DNA of 16,357 nucleotides, from the NCBI GenBank assembly GCA_001931905.2, contig MSJI02000152.1, positions 1-16,357 on the forward strand, in the 5' to 3' direction. The notes beneath the pieces were generated by a model. The model was not told the DNA's origin and did no database searches. It saw only the letters and a list, made by a program, of their open reading frames with translations. How positions within the stretch are numbered: the stretch's first letter is position 1; each line of letters opens with the position of its first letter. Below, piece after piece: positions 1 through 8,054 of the stretch. Position numbers and translations under genes: made by a program. Origin of the DNA: Cladosporium sp. IMV 00045 (lineage: Eukaryota > Ascomycota > Dothideomycetes > Cladosporiales > Cladosporiaceae).

Positions 1-489
1 ATCTACCGCGTGCTCAAGCCCGGCGGCGTCTTCGGCGTGTACGAGTGGCTGATGACGGACAAATACGACAACGACAACCCGCACCACCGCGAGATCCGCT
101 TGGGAATCGAGCTGGGCGACGGCATCAGCAACATGGAGAAGATCCCCGTGGCGGTGCAGGCCATGAAATCCGCCGGATTCGACCTCGAAGTCAGCGAGGA
201 CCTGGCCGACCGCGACGACGAGCTGCCCTGGTACTGGCCGCTGTCGGGTCAGTTGAAGTACATGCAGAGCATTTGGGACTTCCCCACGCTTGTGCGCATG
301 ACCAAGCTCGGTCGCGGTATTGTGCACAAGTTCGTCGGTGGGCTGGAGACGATTGGTTTTGCGCCCAGGGGTACCCAGAAGACTGCGGATTCCCTTGCTG
401 TTGCTGCTGATGCGCTCGTTGCTGGTGGGCAGGAGAAGCTCTTCACGCCCATGTACCTTATGGTTGGCAGGAAGCCTGTGAAGGCTTAG
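1..489 (+). CDS. ERG6: Sterol 24-C-methyltransferase, C-terminal 162 residues (5' truncated by the window)
   Basis: This enzyme transfers a methyl group from S-adenosylmethionine to C-24 of the sterol side chain (zymosterol to fecosterol) in ergosterol synthesis, at the ER and lipid droplets. The reading frame is open from base 1 and ends at TAG 487-489. The visible part starts in the methyltransferase fold with LKPGGVFGVYEW. It continues with the family signatures MTDKYD, IELGDGI, VSEDLADRDDELPWYWPL and the C-terminal LFTPMYLMVGRKP, all of which match fungal Erg6 as I remember it. The SAM-binding motif I and the start codon lie upstream of the window. No intron is seen in this part. It converges on the BTB gene at 1440-3368. 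Identification is firm from motifs; only completeness is unknown. Confidence 0.95.
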   Translation: MYRVLKPGGVFGVYEWLMTDKYDNDNPHHREIRLGIELGDGISNMEKIPVAVQAMKSAGFDLEVSEDLADRDDELPWYWPLSGQLKYMQSIWDFPTLVRMTKLGRGIVHKFVGGLETIGFAPRGTQKTADSLAVAADALVAGGQEKLFTPMYLMVGRKPVKA

Positions 490-1439
490 ATGAGAAGAGA
501 GGGAGAGGAGTCTTGCCGTGAGGGTTGAAAGACGAGGTTGCACGATTTTTGCAAACCAAAACATTGCATTTATTCTTTTTGGGAGGATTCGGCGTTCTCA
601 ATGATGGAAGACGATGGGAAGAAGTTAAAAAAGATCGAATTCGTTTCTCACGGTTCCTGTTGTTAATATATATTTCAAAAAAGCATACACGCCTTTAGAA
701 AAGAAGATAAGATTTGTAAATGACGAGTGCCAAAAGTATGCCTTCATTTCATTCCTGTCGCATGTCTCGAGATAAAGGGGCTGCTGTCTCTGCTAAGTAA
801 CGAGAACTCAATTCGCACAAAAAATTCATCACCCATCTCATTCATATCAGTAGTAACAGTAGTAGCAAGGAAAGAAACCTCTCTTGGAAAGTTTTTATCC
901 TAAACGCCCCATGTCTGTCATGTCCACGTTGCTCCGTTTTCTCATCATACATCGTCCCATCCAAAAACGCCAAATCGCCCTGATATTGCCATGTGCCCTT
1001 CCTCGATGCTCGAGTTCTGTCGAAGTTTTTTTTTTCGGTCTTTTCTGCTTTTCTTTTCGTGCTTGACCCTTTGGAGTCAATTGTTCCGTCCATACATTTT
1101 CATTTCCGTCCCTCGCATGCTCGAGTTCTGTTCGCTTTTGGTTTGTTTTTTGTGGATTTTTGGGGGGGTTTGTTCCTTCCGTGTCGTGCCCTTTCCTTTC
1201 CTGTATTTCCCTCGATCACCATGGCCTTAATCAATTCCCTTGAATCAACATGTCCTTGCGTGCCTTTGCTCAAACCGCCAGACCTTTCAATGCGTTGTCT
1301 CCACCCACCATGTTCATCCATGTTCTTTTCTCCAACCACCAATCCATGATCATCAAGAAAAAGGGAGCCTAACAGAGTCGAAGAAAAAAGGAGAAAAGGA
1401 AAAAAGAGCTTACCTTATCGCATGGTCCAGAGTGTGAAG
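490..1439. other. Convergent intergenic region: 3' flanks of ERG6 and the BTB gene
   Basis: I see no gene here. The first 300 bases are A/T-rich, with TAATATATATTT near 664-675, suiting a 3' UTR and polyadenylation zone for ERG6. From about 1000 to 1230 the plus strand is strongly pyrimidine-rich with several T runs. That part carries a near-exact 20-nt direct repeat (1001-1020 and 1111-1131). Open frames on both strands are short and low-complexity, reflecting the base skew. The 3' UTR of the minus-strand BTB gene probably lies in the 1000-1439 part. Confidence 0.6.
1001..1131 (+). repeat. Direct repeat pair, 20/21 nt, 110 nt apart
   Basis: CCTCGATGCTCGAGTTCTGT at 1001-1020 recurs at 1111-1131 with one extra C after CCTCG. 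Both copies contain the palindrome CTCGAG and are followed by pyrimidine-rich DNA. They lie in the 3' flank shared by ERG6 and the BTB gene. The copies are seen directly; their origin (local duplication or conserved UTR element) is not known. Confidence 0.7.
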
Positions 1440-3368
1440 CTAAGAGCAGAAATCCCATTCGGAGTCCGAAGAAGCAGAGGCAAAAGCGCCACGAGCCTGC
1501 TTCGCTTTCGAGGCCGCGGCAGTTGTAGCTTTGGCGTGCTGAGATGTCGGCGAGGAGGAGTCGAGCGGGACGTTGACCCAGCTGGACTCGTCTGGGTCGG
1601 ACATGTTGCCGTCGTCTGCGCGGTTGGTCGTGTTGCTTTCTGTTTTGGGAGTCGTGCTTTCTTCTGCGTTTGCCGCCGCGGTCGAAGTTCCAGGAGAGTT
1701 GATGGAGTCGCGCGCACTCAAGCCGCTGACCGCGCGCACGGGATCAGGTCCCCAGTCCTCCCAGTCCCAGTCTAATTTGTTATCCGCAGGCTCAAGCTTG
1801 ACTTTGTCCTCAGTCGAAGCTTGAGTGCTCGAGCCTTGAGCAGCCGAGCCGGTGGCGATACTAGCTTGCAGCGCTTGCTGGAGTTGCGCGTCAAAGTCAT
1901 CGCTTGTGTTTGCTTGCTTCAGCGGCAAGGACTCCTCCTGCTCTTGCGGGTATGTCGGCGTTGGGTCGAAAGTGGCTTGCAAGTCTTGAGCGAATTGGGC
2001 GAATCTGCCATCACGAGTGGCGTCGTGGAAGTCTTTCATCGGCCTCCTCTTCCAGATGGGGATGTGAGGAAGCTGCGCGATCAGGTCTTTGCTGCTGGAT
2101 TTGCGGATGGGAAGGGAGATTGGGGTTGTTGTGGTCGGTTTTTCCTCGCTGTTCACAGTGGATTCTTGCACTGGCAGAGATCTCAGGGGGAGATGTTTTT
2201 CCTCGCTGTTCGCAGTGAACTGTTTCACTGGCTGTAATCGCAGCGGGAGATGCTTCTCGGTCTGATCGGCAGATTCAGCCTTTTTGAGGATCTTCGCCGG
2301 GAGGCCGGACTTCTCGTCGAAAGTGACGCGCTGTCGCTTCTTAGGCGACACGTCAACGTCGAACTTGTCATTGGAGTGATAGTGATGGATCAAGTCCTCG
2401 AAGCGAGCAATGGCCGGGTTCTCCATGGAGGCGTACGTCTCCGGGGTGTAGCGCTTGTACGGCATCTGGATGATTGCGGCAGCAGACTCATCAGCGTAGT
2501 CTCTGTTCTTGCAAGCTTTGGTGAGATCCTGGTGGAAAGCCCTGAGGTGGTAGGCGAGCTCCTTAAACTCGGCGTCCTTGCCCAAGCCATGGCTCAAGAA
2601 GCAAGAGACGCAGTAATGCACGACTGCGTCGGCAATTTGACTGTGGTTGGAGAGGTTTTCGTAGATGAAGGTGATGGCATTGCAGAGGTCGATCGGCTTG
2701 TCGGGTGACGAGCAGCCGAATTCGCATTGACGGAGGATGTTGACGTAAGCTTGTGACATGAGGTCTGGCATGTCGTAGATGTCGCCAAGAAGGGACATCT
2801 TGCAATGCAGCAAGAGCGAGGTGGGGACATCCTCCCAGTCGCCGGACTCAGCATACGAGCCGGTGTAGAGGAAGCGGACAAACGGCGTGGCAGTCTGCTC
2901 CGACAGAGTCTCGAGATGCAGACGCTGGCCTGTCTTGAAGCGTTCAAAGGCCGCCGCTAGGAGTGGGCTTCGGTCTTCGATGATGTTGGCATGAAGGCCG
3001 TGGATTGAAATGATGTTGCCGTGCGGGCCGGGGAAAGTGAGGGTATCCATGCCGAGAGGGAGATCGCCTGAGACGCTGTAGAGACGCAGGAAGTCTGATG
3101 TGCGATCGAACCCGATCATGCCGTAGCTTGATTCAGATGCTGGTTCTTGACATGAAGTCATTTTGGTTTGGTCTGCTTGAGTTGTTTTGTCAGGAGTGGT
3201 GGTGCCGCCGGAGCTTGTCATCGGTGGATATGCGACAACAGAGTGCGGCATGTTGTAGGATGACATGTGATCTTGAGCGGGTTCGCGGCGCTGCTCACGA
3301 CCGAGCAGATCAGAAATGTGAGGCAGTTTGGCATGTGAAGCCGTAGCGGGCAACGGATCGTGGTCCAT
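1440..3368 (-). CDS. BTB/POZ-domain protein with UIM-like, SUMO-consensus and AIM/LIR-like motifs in its tail
   Basis: A single-exon 642-aa frame; ATG at 3366-3368 in a good context (accgccATGG), stop TAG at 1440-1442. Residues 1-105 look disordered. Residues about 108-212 read as a divergent BTB fold (TLTFPGPHG at the start, FVRFLYTGSY at 163-172, HCKMSLLGDIYDMPDLMSQA in the second half), followed by a helical extension to about 315, as in other fungal BTB proteins. A basic, NLS-like segment SPKKRQRVTF is at 341-350. Residues 352-427 hold four units of a decaying 19-aa repeat, each starting EK. The acidic tail has DDFDAQLQQALQASIA (490-505, UIM pattern), VKLEP (523-527, sumoylation consensus), DWDWEDWGPD (533-542), DESSWVNV (593-600, AIM/LIR pattern) and the C-terminus SEWDFCS. 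BTB proteins often recruit targets to cullin-3 ligases or act in transcription. The fold call is good; the motif roles are inference. No name recognised. Confidence 0.85.
   Translation of the reverse strand: MDHDPLPATASHAKLPHISDLLGREQRREPAQDHMSSYNMPHSVVAYPPMTSSGGTTTPDKTTQADQTKMTSCQEPASESSYGMIGFDRTSDFLRLYSVSGDLPLGMDTLTFPGPHGNIISIHGLHANIIEDRSPLLAAAFERFKTGQRLHLETLSEQTATPFVRFLYTGSYAESGDWEDVPTSLLLHCKMSLLGDIYDMPDLMSQAYVNILRQCEFGCSSPDKPIDLCNAITFIYENLSNHSQIADAVVHYCVSCFLSHGLGKDAEFKELAYHLRAFHQDLTKACKNRDYADESAAAIIQMPYKRYTPETYASMENPAIARFEDLIHHYHSNDKFDVDVSPKKRQRVTFDEKSGLPAKILKKAESADQTEKHLPLRLQPVKQFTANSEEKHLPLRSLPVQESTVNSEEKPTTTTPISLPIRKSSSKDLIAQLPHIPIWKRRPMKDFHDATRDGRFAQFAQDLQATFDPTPTYPQEQEESLPLKQANTSDDFDAQLQQALQASIATGSAAQGSSTQASTEDKVKLEPADNKLDWDWEDWGPDPVRAVSGLSARDSINSPGTSTAAANAEESTTPKTESNTTNRADDGNMSDPDESSWVNVPLDSSSPTSQHAKATTAAASKAKQARGAFASASSDSEWDFCS
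2145..2315 (-). repeat. 19-aa (57-nt) tandem repeat inside the BTB protein
   Basis: Protein units start with EK at residues 352, 371, 390 and 409. Units 2 and 3 are nearly identical (EKHLPLR..., ending in NSE). Units 1 and 4 are diverged, keeping the EK start and an LP in the middle. In DNA, a 22-nt block (TTTTTCCTCGCTGTTCNCAGTG, N = A or G) occurs at 2139-2160 and 2196-2217, exactly 57 nt apart. The similarity between units 2 and 3 suggests a fairly recent in-frame duplication on top of older ones. Confidence 0.75.
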
Positions 3369-4024
3369 GGCGGTCGACGTTGAGGTCAGGGCCGAGGAGT
3401 AGTGGATGGAGGTGATGGGAAGGTGATGGATTTACCGCGACATGAATGGGATTGTTGGTGGAGGTCAGTGGAAGTGAAGATCAGAAGCGAGGATCAGGCC
3501 TTTGTCAGGTGTGCGGACATCAAGGCGGCTGAGAGGCAAGGCAAGCACGGCAAGACAAGGCATGGCATGGGTGTGAATGTGAGAGTGAGGTGTGCTGCCT
3601 TGCCCCTCTCAGTACGTATCGGGCAGTGGCATGAGAGCTGTTCACGACGAGACTGCGATGATTGGCTGGGTTGATATGATGACTCTGCGCTCTGGCAGTG
3701 CTCGCCGGTATACTGTAATACGACTCACCGGTCTGCGCCCCATTCGCTGTGCCATCGCGGGCTGAGCACTCTGTCATTGGCGTATGGCAGACACAGCTGT
3801 GCAGGAACAGCAAGCAAAGCTGGGCCGGCGAGGTGTTGGTGTCTGTGGGTGCAGCCTCCAGGCGACTGTGCCCGCCCACTCCACGGTTGGGGACACTTGA
3901 CCCGTGCGCGCCATCATCATCTCACAGCCCGGGTCCCATTCGCCTTGCCAGTGGTGTATAGCAGCAACATCTGGATTTTCTTGCTACGACCGACACAGTA
4001 CCTTCCAAATCCCACCAGCTGAAC
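3369..4024. promoter_or_regulatory. Divergent promoter region between the BTB gene (-) and the small membrane protein gene (+)
   Basis: The two genes start 656 nt apart, back to back. Seen here: TGATTGGC at 3659-3666, which is GCCAATCA on the BTB sense strand, a fungal CCAAT-box type site 291 nt upstream of the BTB start; an imperfect inverted repeat at 3529-3612; and a run of GGCA-like words at 3535-3570. No convincing TATA box for either gene. No supported coding sequence. Confidence 0.5.
3529..3612. repeat. Inverted repeat: 15-bp stem with a 2-nt bulge, 52-nt loop
   Basis: CTGAGAGGCAAGGCA at 3529-3543 pairs with TGCCTTGCCCCTCTCAG at 3596-3612. The pairing is 8 bp (CTGAGAGG with CCTCTCAG) plus 7 bp (CAAGGCA with TGCCTTG), with a CC bulge on the right arm. 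It lies 161-244 nt upstream of the BTB start, so it would fall in that gene's promoter or 5' leader. A regulatory hairpin is possible but untested. Confidence 0.6.
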
Positions 4025-4491
4025 ATGGGCCTCTTCTCAATTTTGCCTGAATCGCTGCACACGCTCGAGACATGGCTGATCCGGATATTTGTACGCCACT
4101 GATGCCCACTTCCTACTGCCTCATCATTCCTCTACGTACTAAGCTCAAACCACAGTTCGTGCTCGCCCTTATTATCGGCGGACCGTGGCTCCTTCTCCTT
4201 GCCTACGACATTGCCCTGTACCTATGGCGATCTGCCACTTTTGAACTGCCGCATGTTGGTGGGCGAGCACGTGGTCGCCAACGCCCGCGGGCTCCAAGCC
4301 TCAAAGAGCGGCCTGACGGGCACAGGCGACACTTCAGCTTGGGCGGAGTACCAGTCCCAGTACCGCCGCCCGTACCTACAACGCCAACCCACGTCCAGGA
4401 ACTCGACAACGCATCGACGACCGGCCATAAGAGGAATCTCACAGCAACTATGAGCCGGCCTATCTTTGAGTTCGTGGACGATGATGAATGA
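4025..4491 (+). CDS. Small conserved-looking membrane protein of unknown function (two exons, 133 aa)
   Basis: Exon 1 is 4025-4090 and exon 2 is 4156-4491, with a 65-nt GT-AG intron (4091-4155; GTACGC donor, TACTAAG near 4137 as possible branch site, CACAG acceptor). The spliced protein is MGLFSILPES... to ...EFVDDDE. Residues 1-20 look amphipathic. Residues about 22-47 (from FFVLALIIGGPWLL through ALYLW) form one or two close hydrophobic spans. They are followed by an arginine-rich segment GGRARGRQRPRAPSLKERPD (58-76), a proline/threonine linker and an acidic C-terminus. I recall similar uncharacterised fungal proteins with a membrane segment followed by RARG-QRPRAPS, but cannot name the family. 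The arginine-rich part probably faces the cytosol. The model is supported by splice signals and by the better N-terminus it gives; an unspliced start at 4072 is the alternative. Confidence 0.65.
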
Positions 4492-5223
4492 ACCGACGCA
4501 CGTGCGTTGCACGCAGTCTTGAGCCGATCATGGCAATGGGCTACATCCTTGTTTTGCGAGCTATCTCTCCCATGCCAACAGCGAAACCGGCGAGCTCCTG
4601 TAGCACGAGTGTTACTTCTGGAAACCTCACGGAACGCTGGACAGGCTCCGTGTTGACCGCCTGGTGTTATCGGACGTGGGTTATCCTTGCTATCGTTTTG
4701 AGACTAGGTATGCAAGCTTCCGTGTAGTTTATGCATGGACCGACTGCGTTCCCATCTTGCCACCCAAAAGCCCCGACATGCTTAAACTAGGTATCTAAGC
4801 CAAGTAATCCTGGGACCGGAACAAAACAGCGACGTTTTCTTGCTATCAGGGCAGATGGAAGTTTCAGCGCTTTCCGCCATCTGGATGTTCAGCTCTATGA
4901 AGTATGCGCTGGCTGGGATAATCATTTCGATCCGACAACACCCGGGGCCGCGCCAACTGACCCAGAAGCGCGTCACTACATGACCCCCAGGGTTACATCC
5001 CCGACTCCGGAAGACACAACAGGCATTCAAAAGGCAACCTCTTGCACTTTTCTCAGCGGTGACAAGGCTGATCCTTGAAGAAAAATACAGACTGGAGCGG
5101 AAATGTGCATCCCCGTTGTCCAGGATGACCTTGCTCAGGGCGTTTGTACGACGATTGCCGATCAACCATCGCCTTGCTTTGAGAAGGAAATTACTATAAA
5201 GGTCAGACCAGGATCTCGAGCTT
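4492..5223. other. Gene-poor stretch after the small membrane protein gene
   Basis: I find no gene I can support. A perfect 12-bp palindrome, ACGCACGTGCGT (4496-4507), begins 5 nt after the stop codon at 4489-4491. A 152-codon frame on the minus strand (4782-5240) and an 83-codon frame on the plus strand (5103-5354) have no recognisable motifs and lengths chance can explain. TATAAA at 5195-5200 could serve a transcript running into the ORF that follows. Confidence 0.4.
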
Positions 5224-6006
5224 ATGGTCTGCACTTTCAAGCCCTCGGAGGCAGAACCTGCTCGATCAGACCTTCACGTCAGTGGCAGAAGACATATCTC
5301 GCTACTCAAGGCTTGGTCCTTTCATGGACGCCAATGTCTACCGTTCAGCACTAAACGCTCACTATCATGCTGCTTCAAGCCTCATCGCCCCACATTACGC
5401 TACTTAGGGCCATCGCTGTCAGCAAGAAATGATGGGCTCTGCAGAGATTATCTGGACGGCCATTGTAGTGCTCCACATTCAGACACTATCTATCGCTCCG
5501 GACGGCACTATGGCGAGCAATACTCGACATCCGGCAATGACCTCGTTGATCTTGTCAGGAAGTATGTCAATACCAGTGCCAACCATTGCCTCAACGGCTG
5601 CCTGACATCACACAGAACAAATCAAAATGCCAGCCTCTCTAACAGCTCGATCAGAACCGTAGATCACGACACCTTGATCCAACCGAAAGTCTGCGTCGAC
5701 GGTCGATATCCCGTCGACTTCTCCGCACCGATGCGATTACCAAACTTCATGTCACTCTCGGAAATCAAACTGGACGATTTGTTGGACGAGTACGAAGTTT
5801 CCACGCATGAAGATTTCGATTTTGGCGGGCGACATTACAGTCGAATGTCTGATTTTGATGGTCGAGTTCAAAAGCTGGCGGCTCTGCTTGATTTTCTCGG
5901 CGCACGCCAGATTGCAGATGTCCTCCGTTCGGAAGCGGGTGGGCTTTCTTCTCGATCCAGACCGCTTTTGGTTGGGAGTGGTCGCCGCTTTACGTCGAGC
6001 AGGTAG
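5224..6006 (+). CDS. Hypothetical protein, 260 aa, unrecognised; possible orphan gene or gene relic
   Basis: An uninterrupted frame from ATG 5224 to TAG 6004-6006. By a rough stop-codon estimate, a 260-codon open frame in DNA of about 50% GC would be unusual by chance in a window this size, so it may be, or once have been, coding. I recognise no domain. Residues 1-160 are rich in Ser, His and Cys with no clear fold. Residues about 176-236 look more protein-like, with the acidic stretch LSEIKLDDLLDEYE and an amphipathic helix RVQKLAALLDFLGARQIADVL. The second Met is at residue 170, so a shorter protein starting at 5731 is possible. TATAAA at 5195-5200 is too close to the first ATG for a normal leader, which also fits a later start. 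Existence is uncertain and function unknown. Confidence 0.35.
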   Translation: MVCTFKPSEAEPARSDLHVSGRRHISLLKAWSFHGRQCLPFSTKRSLSCCFKPHRPTLRYLGPSLSARNDGLCRDYLDGHCSAPHSDTIYRSGRHYGEQYSTSGNDLVDLVRKYVNTSANHCLNGCLTSHRTNQNASLSNSSIRTVDHDTLIQPKVCVDGRYPVDFSAPMRLPNFMSLSEIKLDDLLDEYEVSTHEDFDFGGRHYSRMSDFDGRVQKLAALLDFLGARQIADVLRSEAGGLSSRSRPLLVGSGRRFTSSR

Positions 6007-6658
6007 CCCGTTGCCTCTTCTGTGGGACTCAAAGGGGTGTGAGCTGCATTTCTGTAGATGTCTTCTCGGTCTTGTCACGAGGCGAATTCTCACACGACTT
6101 GGGAGCAGGGCACTCTCCAGTCATGAATGGTCAGCGCGACTGTTTGCAGGGTCATTCATGACAACCAAACAGGCATTTGGTTTGGTGGTATCGCAGGATT
6201 TCCTTGCTCATAATCCACAAAGTCAGATCTTACGTATATGACATATCAATTGATAACGATATCCTAGGTTTCCTGTCTGAACTACATTATTGCCAAGTGA
6301 TCCGATCAACCATCCCCGCCATACGCCCTATCATTGAGTTCAAAGGGCGCGTTACGAATTGGGAAGCTCGATCCACGATGTGTCGGAAAGTATGTCAGCT
6401 GCCGGCGAGCTTCTTGCGCTTTTCTATGGCAGATATGCGACATACTTCCACATATCAAAAGCAGCACCTATGCAACCCTGACCTCGGCCGACTGCCAGAC
6501 CTTATGCAACCATCTTATCTGTCGCGTGCAATGAGTCAACACTAAATAGTGACATTGTTCCACATGCGTGATAACAGAAACAGAAAGTCACACCAACCCC
6601 AATCTCCCTGATTTGTCTCTACCACTCGCGCAAACGACCCTCTGTCCACCAAAACACC
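6007..6658. other. Upstream region and probable 5' leader of the DUF3445 gene
   Basis: I see no supported gene. The last 90 bases or so before the ATG at 6659 are rich in C and A and poor in G, as in a fungal 5' leader. Open frames at 6177-6545 and 6334-6534 show no recognisable protein features and overlap in different frames. Confidence 0.4.
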
Positions 6659-8054
6659 ATGGCCGTCAACGCAATCCTCCCACTAACAGCCCTCCTCCTG
6701 GCGGCCCTCATCTACCTCCTCGTCCAATACATCCGGCACCCTCCCCGCAGAGCCGCGAGCAAAAATGACAGAAACGATGAAAAAGCCTCCTCCATCAACA
6801 AGAAAGATCAAACCGACCCCTACTCAGAAATCGCCCCCCTCCCCTCCTTCGACTGGGCGAGCACCGAGCCGCTGAAATTGAGGCCGTTCAAGAAGACGTA
6901 TCATTTGACTATGGGTGCGTATCTGTATTCAATCCAAGCAAACCAAACCGGATCTCCAAAACCAAAACCAAAACCTCACTAACCTTCCCCATTTGACAGG
7001 CCTTGAAACGACCCCCCTCTACGACCTCCTGCAATTCGACAAAACCTACCTCGACCGCATCAAACTTCGGCGGGAAATCATGGCAGCCCATCCGGAGGAG
7101 ACTTTGGCTTGTAAGCCGGAAGCGGAACCTGCTGTGAAGGAGTTGTATGGGTGGTTATTTGGGGTTTATTTGCCGGGGCGGTATCCGACTTGTTTTGAGC
7201 TTGTCTGTTGTGGCGATGATGAGGATGAGGAGGGGCAGAGGGGCGAGAAGAGCAAAACCTCAACCCACCTGCACAACAAAATCACGCACGAAAAAATCCC
7301 CCTCCCCTATCCCCATTCCGATCCCATCCAAGCCCTCCTCACAATCTCCTCACACATCGACACCGATTTCCTCATCCTCCTGCCGCAGTCCAACCGACAT
7401 CCAATCCCCACACAACCCCAAAACCAAGCCCCCCAATCACCCCCCTCTCAAACCCAAGAAACCTACCACCTCCTCTCCTTCGCCACAACCTTCCCCTCCG
7501 GCTTCCGCACGCTCTCCAAACTCTCCCAGCCCCTCAGCGCAATCCACGCGCCGGTCCCAGGCTACCGCGCCAAATTAGAAAAAAGCATGGACCGCTTCTT
7601 CTCCCGCCTCGAGAAAGGGAAAATGGTCCGCCGCGCGAACTGGACCGTGACTGGCACGCCTGACCTGTTCGCGCAGGGCGGGACGCATTTCCACTCTAAC
7701 CCTCACTCACACGAAGAAGAGGAAGAAAAATTGCAGGCGGAGATCGAGGAGGCGAGACGGAAATTGAACGTGGCCGATATGCGGGTGCGGTGTGAGTTGC
7801 AGACTTTGCATCGGTTGCAGGGGACGGGGGCGTTGGTGTTTGCGTTTAAGACTTATCAGTACACTCTGCAGGAGATTAAGGATGAGGGGGAGGGGAGTGC
7901 TGGGGCGCTGGCGGAGGCGACGAAGGGGTTTGCAAGGGGGAGTGTGCCGGAGATGGAACATTATAAAAGAGCGGTGGTTTGGGGGGAGGTTGTTAGGGGA
8001 TTTTTGAGGGAGGGTGGGAAGAAGGATGAGGTGGAGGGGGAGTGTGAGAGATGA
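6659..8054 (+). CDS. DUF3445 / HODM alpha-subunit-like protein (heme-dependent oxidative N-demethylase family), membrane-anchored
   Basis: Exon 1 is 6659-6914 and exon 2 is 7000-8054. The 85-nt intron (6915-6999) has GTGCGT, a CTAAC branch site near 6979 and a GACAG acceptor. The spliced 436-aa protein has a hydrophobic anchor at residues 3-25 (ILPLTALLLAALIYLLVQYI) and a basic linker. The DUF3445 (PF11927) signatures follow: RPFKKTYHLTMGLE (75-88), FDKTYLDRIKLRRE (98-111), EAEPAVKELYGWL (126-138), YLPGRYPTCFEL (142-153), DTDFLILLP (207-215), FPSGF (250-254), IHAPVPGY (267-274), EKSMDRFFSRLE (279-290), RANW (297-300), LHRL (355-358) and YKRAVVWGE (407-415). The family is named for a bacterial heme-dependent oxidative N-demethylase; the fungal members' substrate is unknown to me. 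Disordered inserts sit at 156-180 and 218-238. Base skew flips sharply within the gene. It converges on TBP. Confidence 0.9.

Noticed and set aside
3716..3728. TAATACGACTCAC, the first 13 bases of the phage T7 RNA polymerase promoter
   Set aside because: The remaining TATAG is missing and the flanks continue as ordinary intergenic DNA with no vector-like sequence; I treat it as a coincidence.
4782..5240. 152-codon minus-strand open frame
   Set aside because: No motif, Cys- and Arg-rich chance-like composition, and a length expected by chance.
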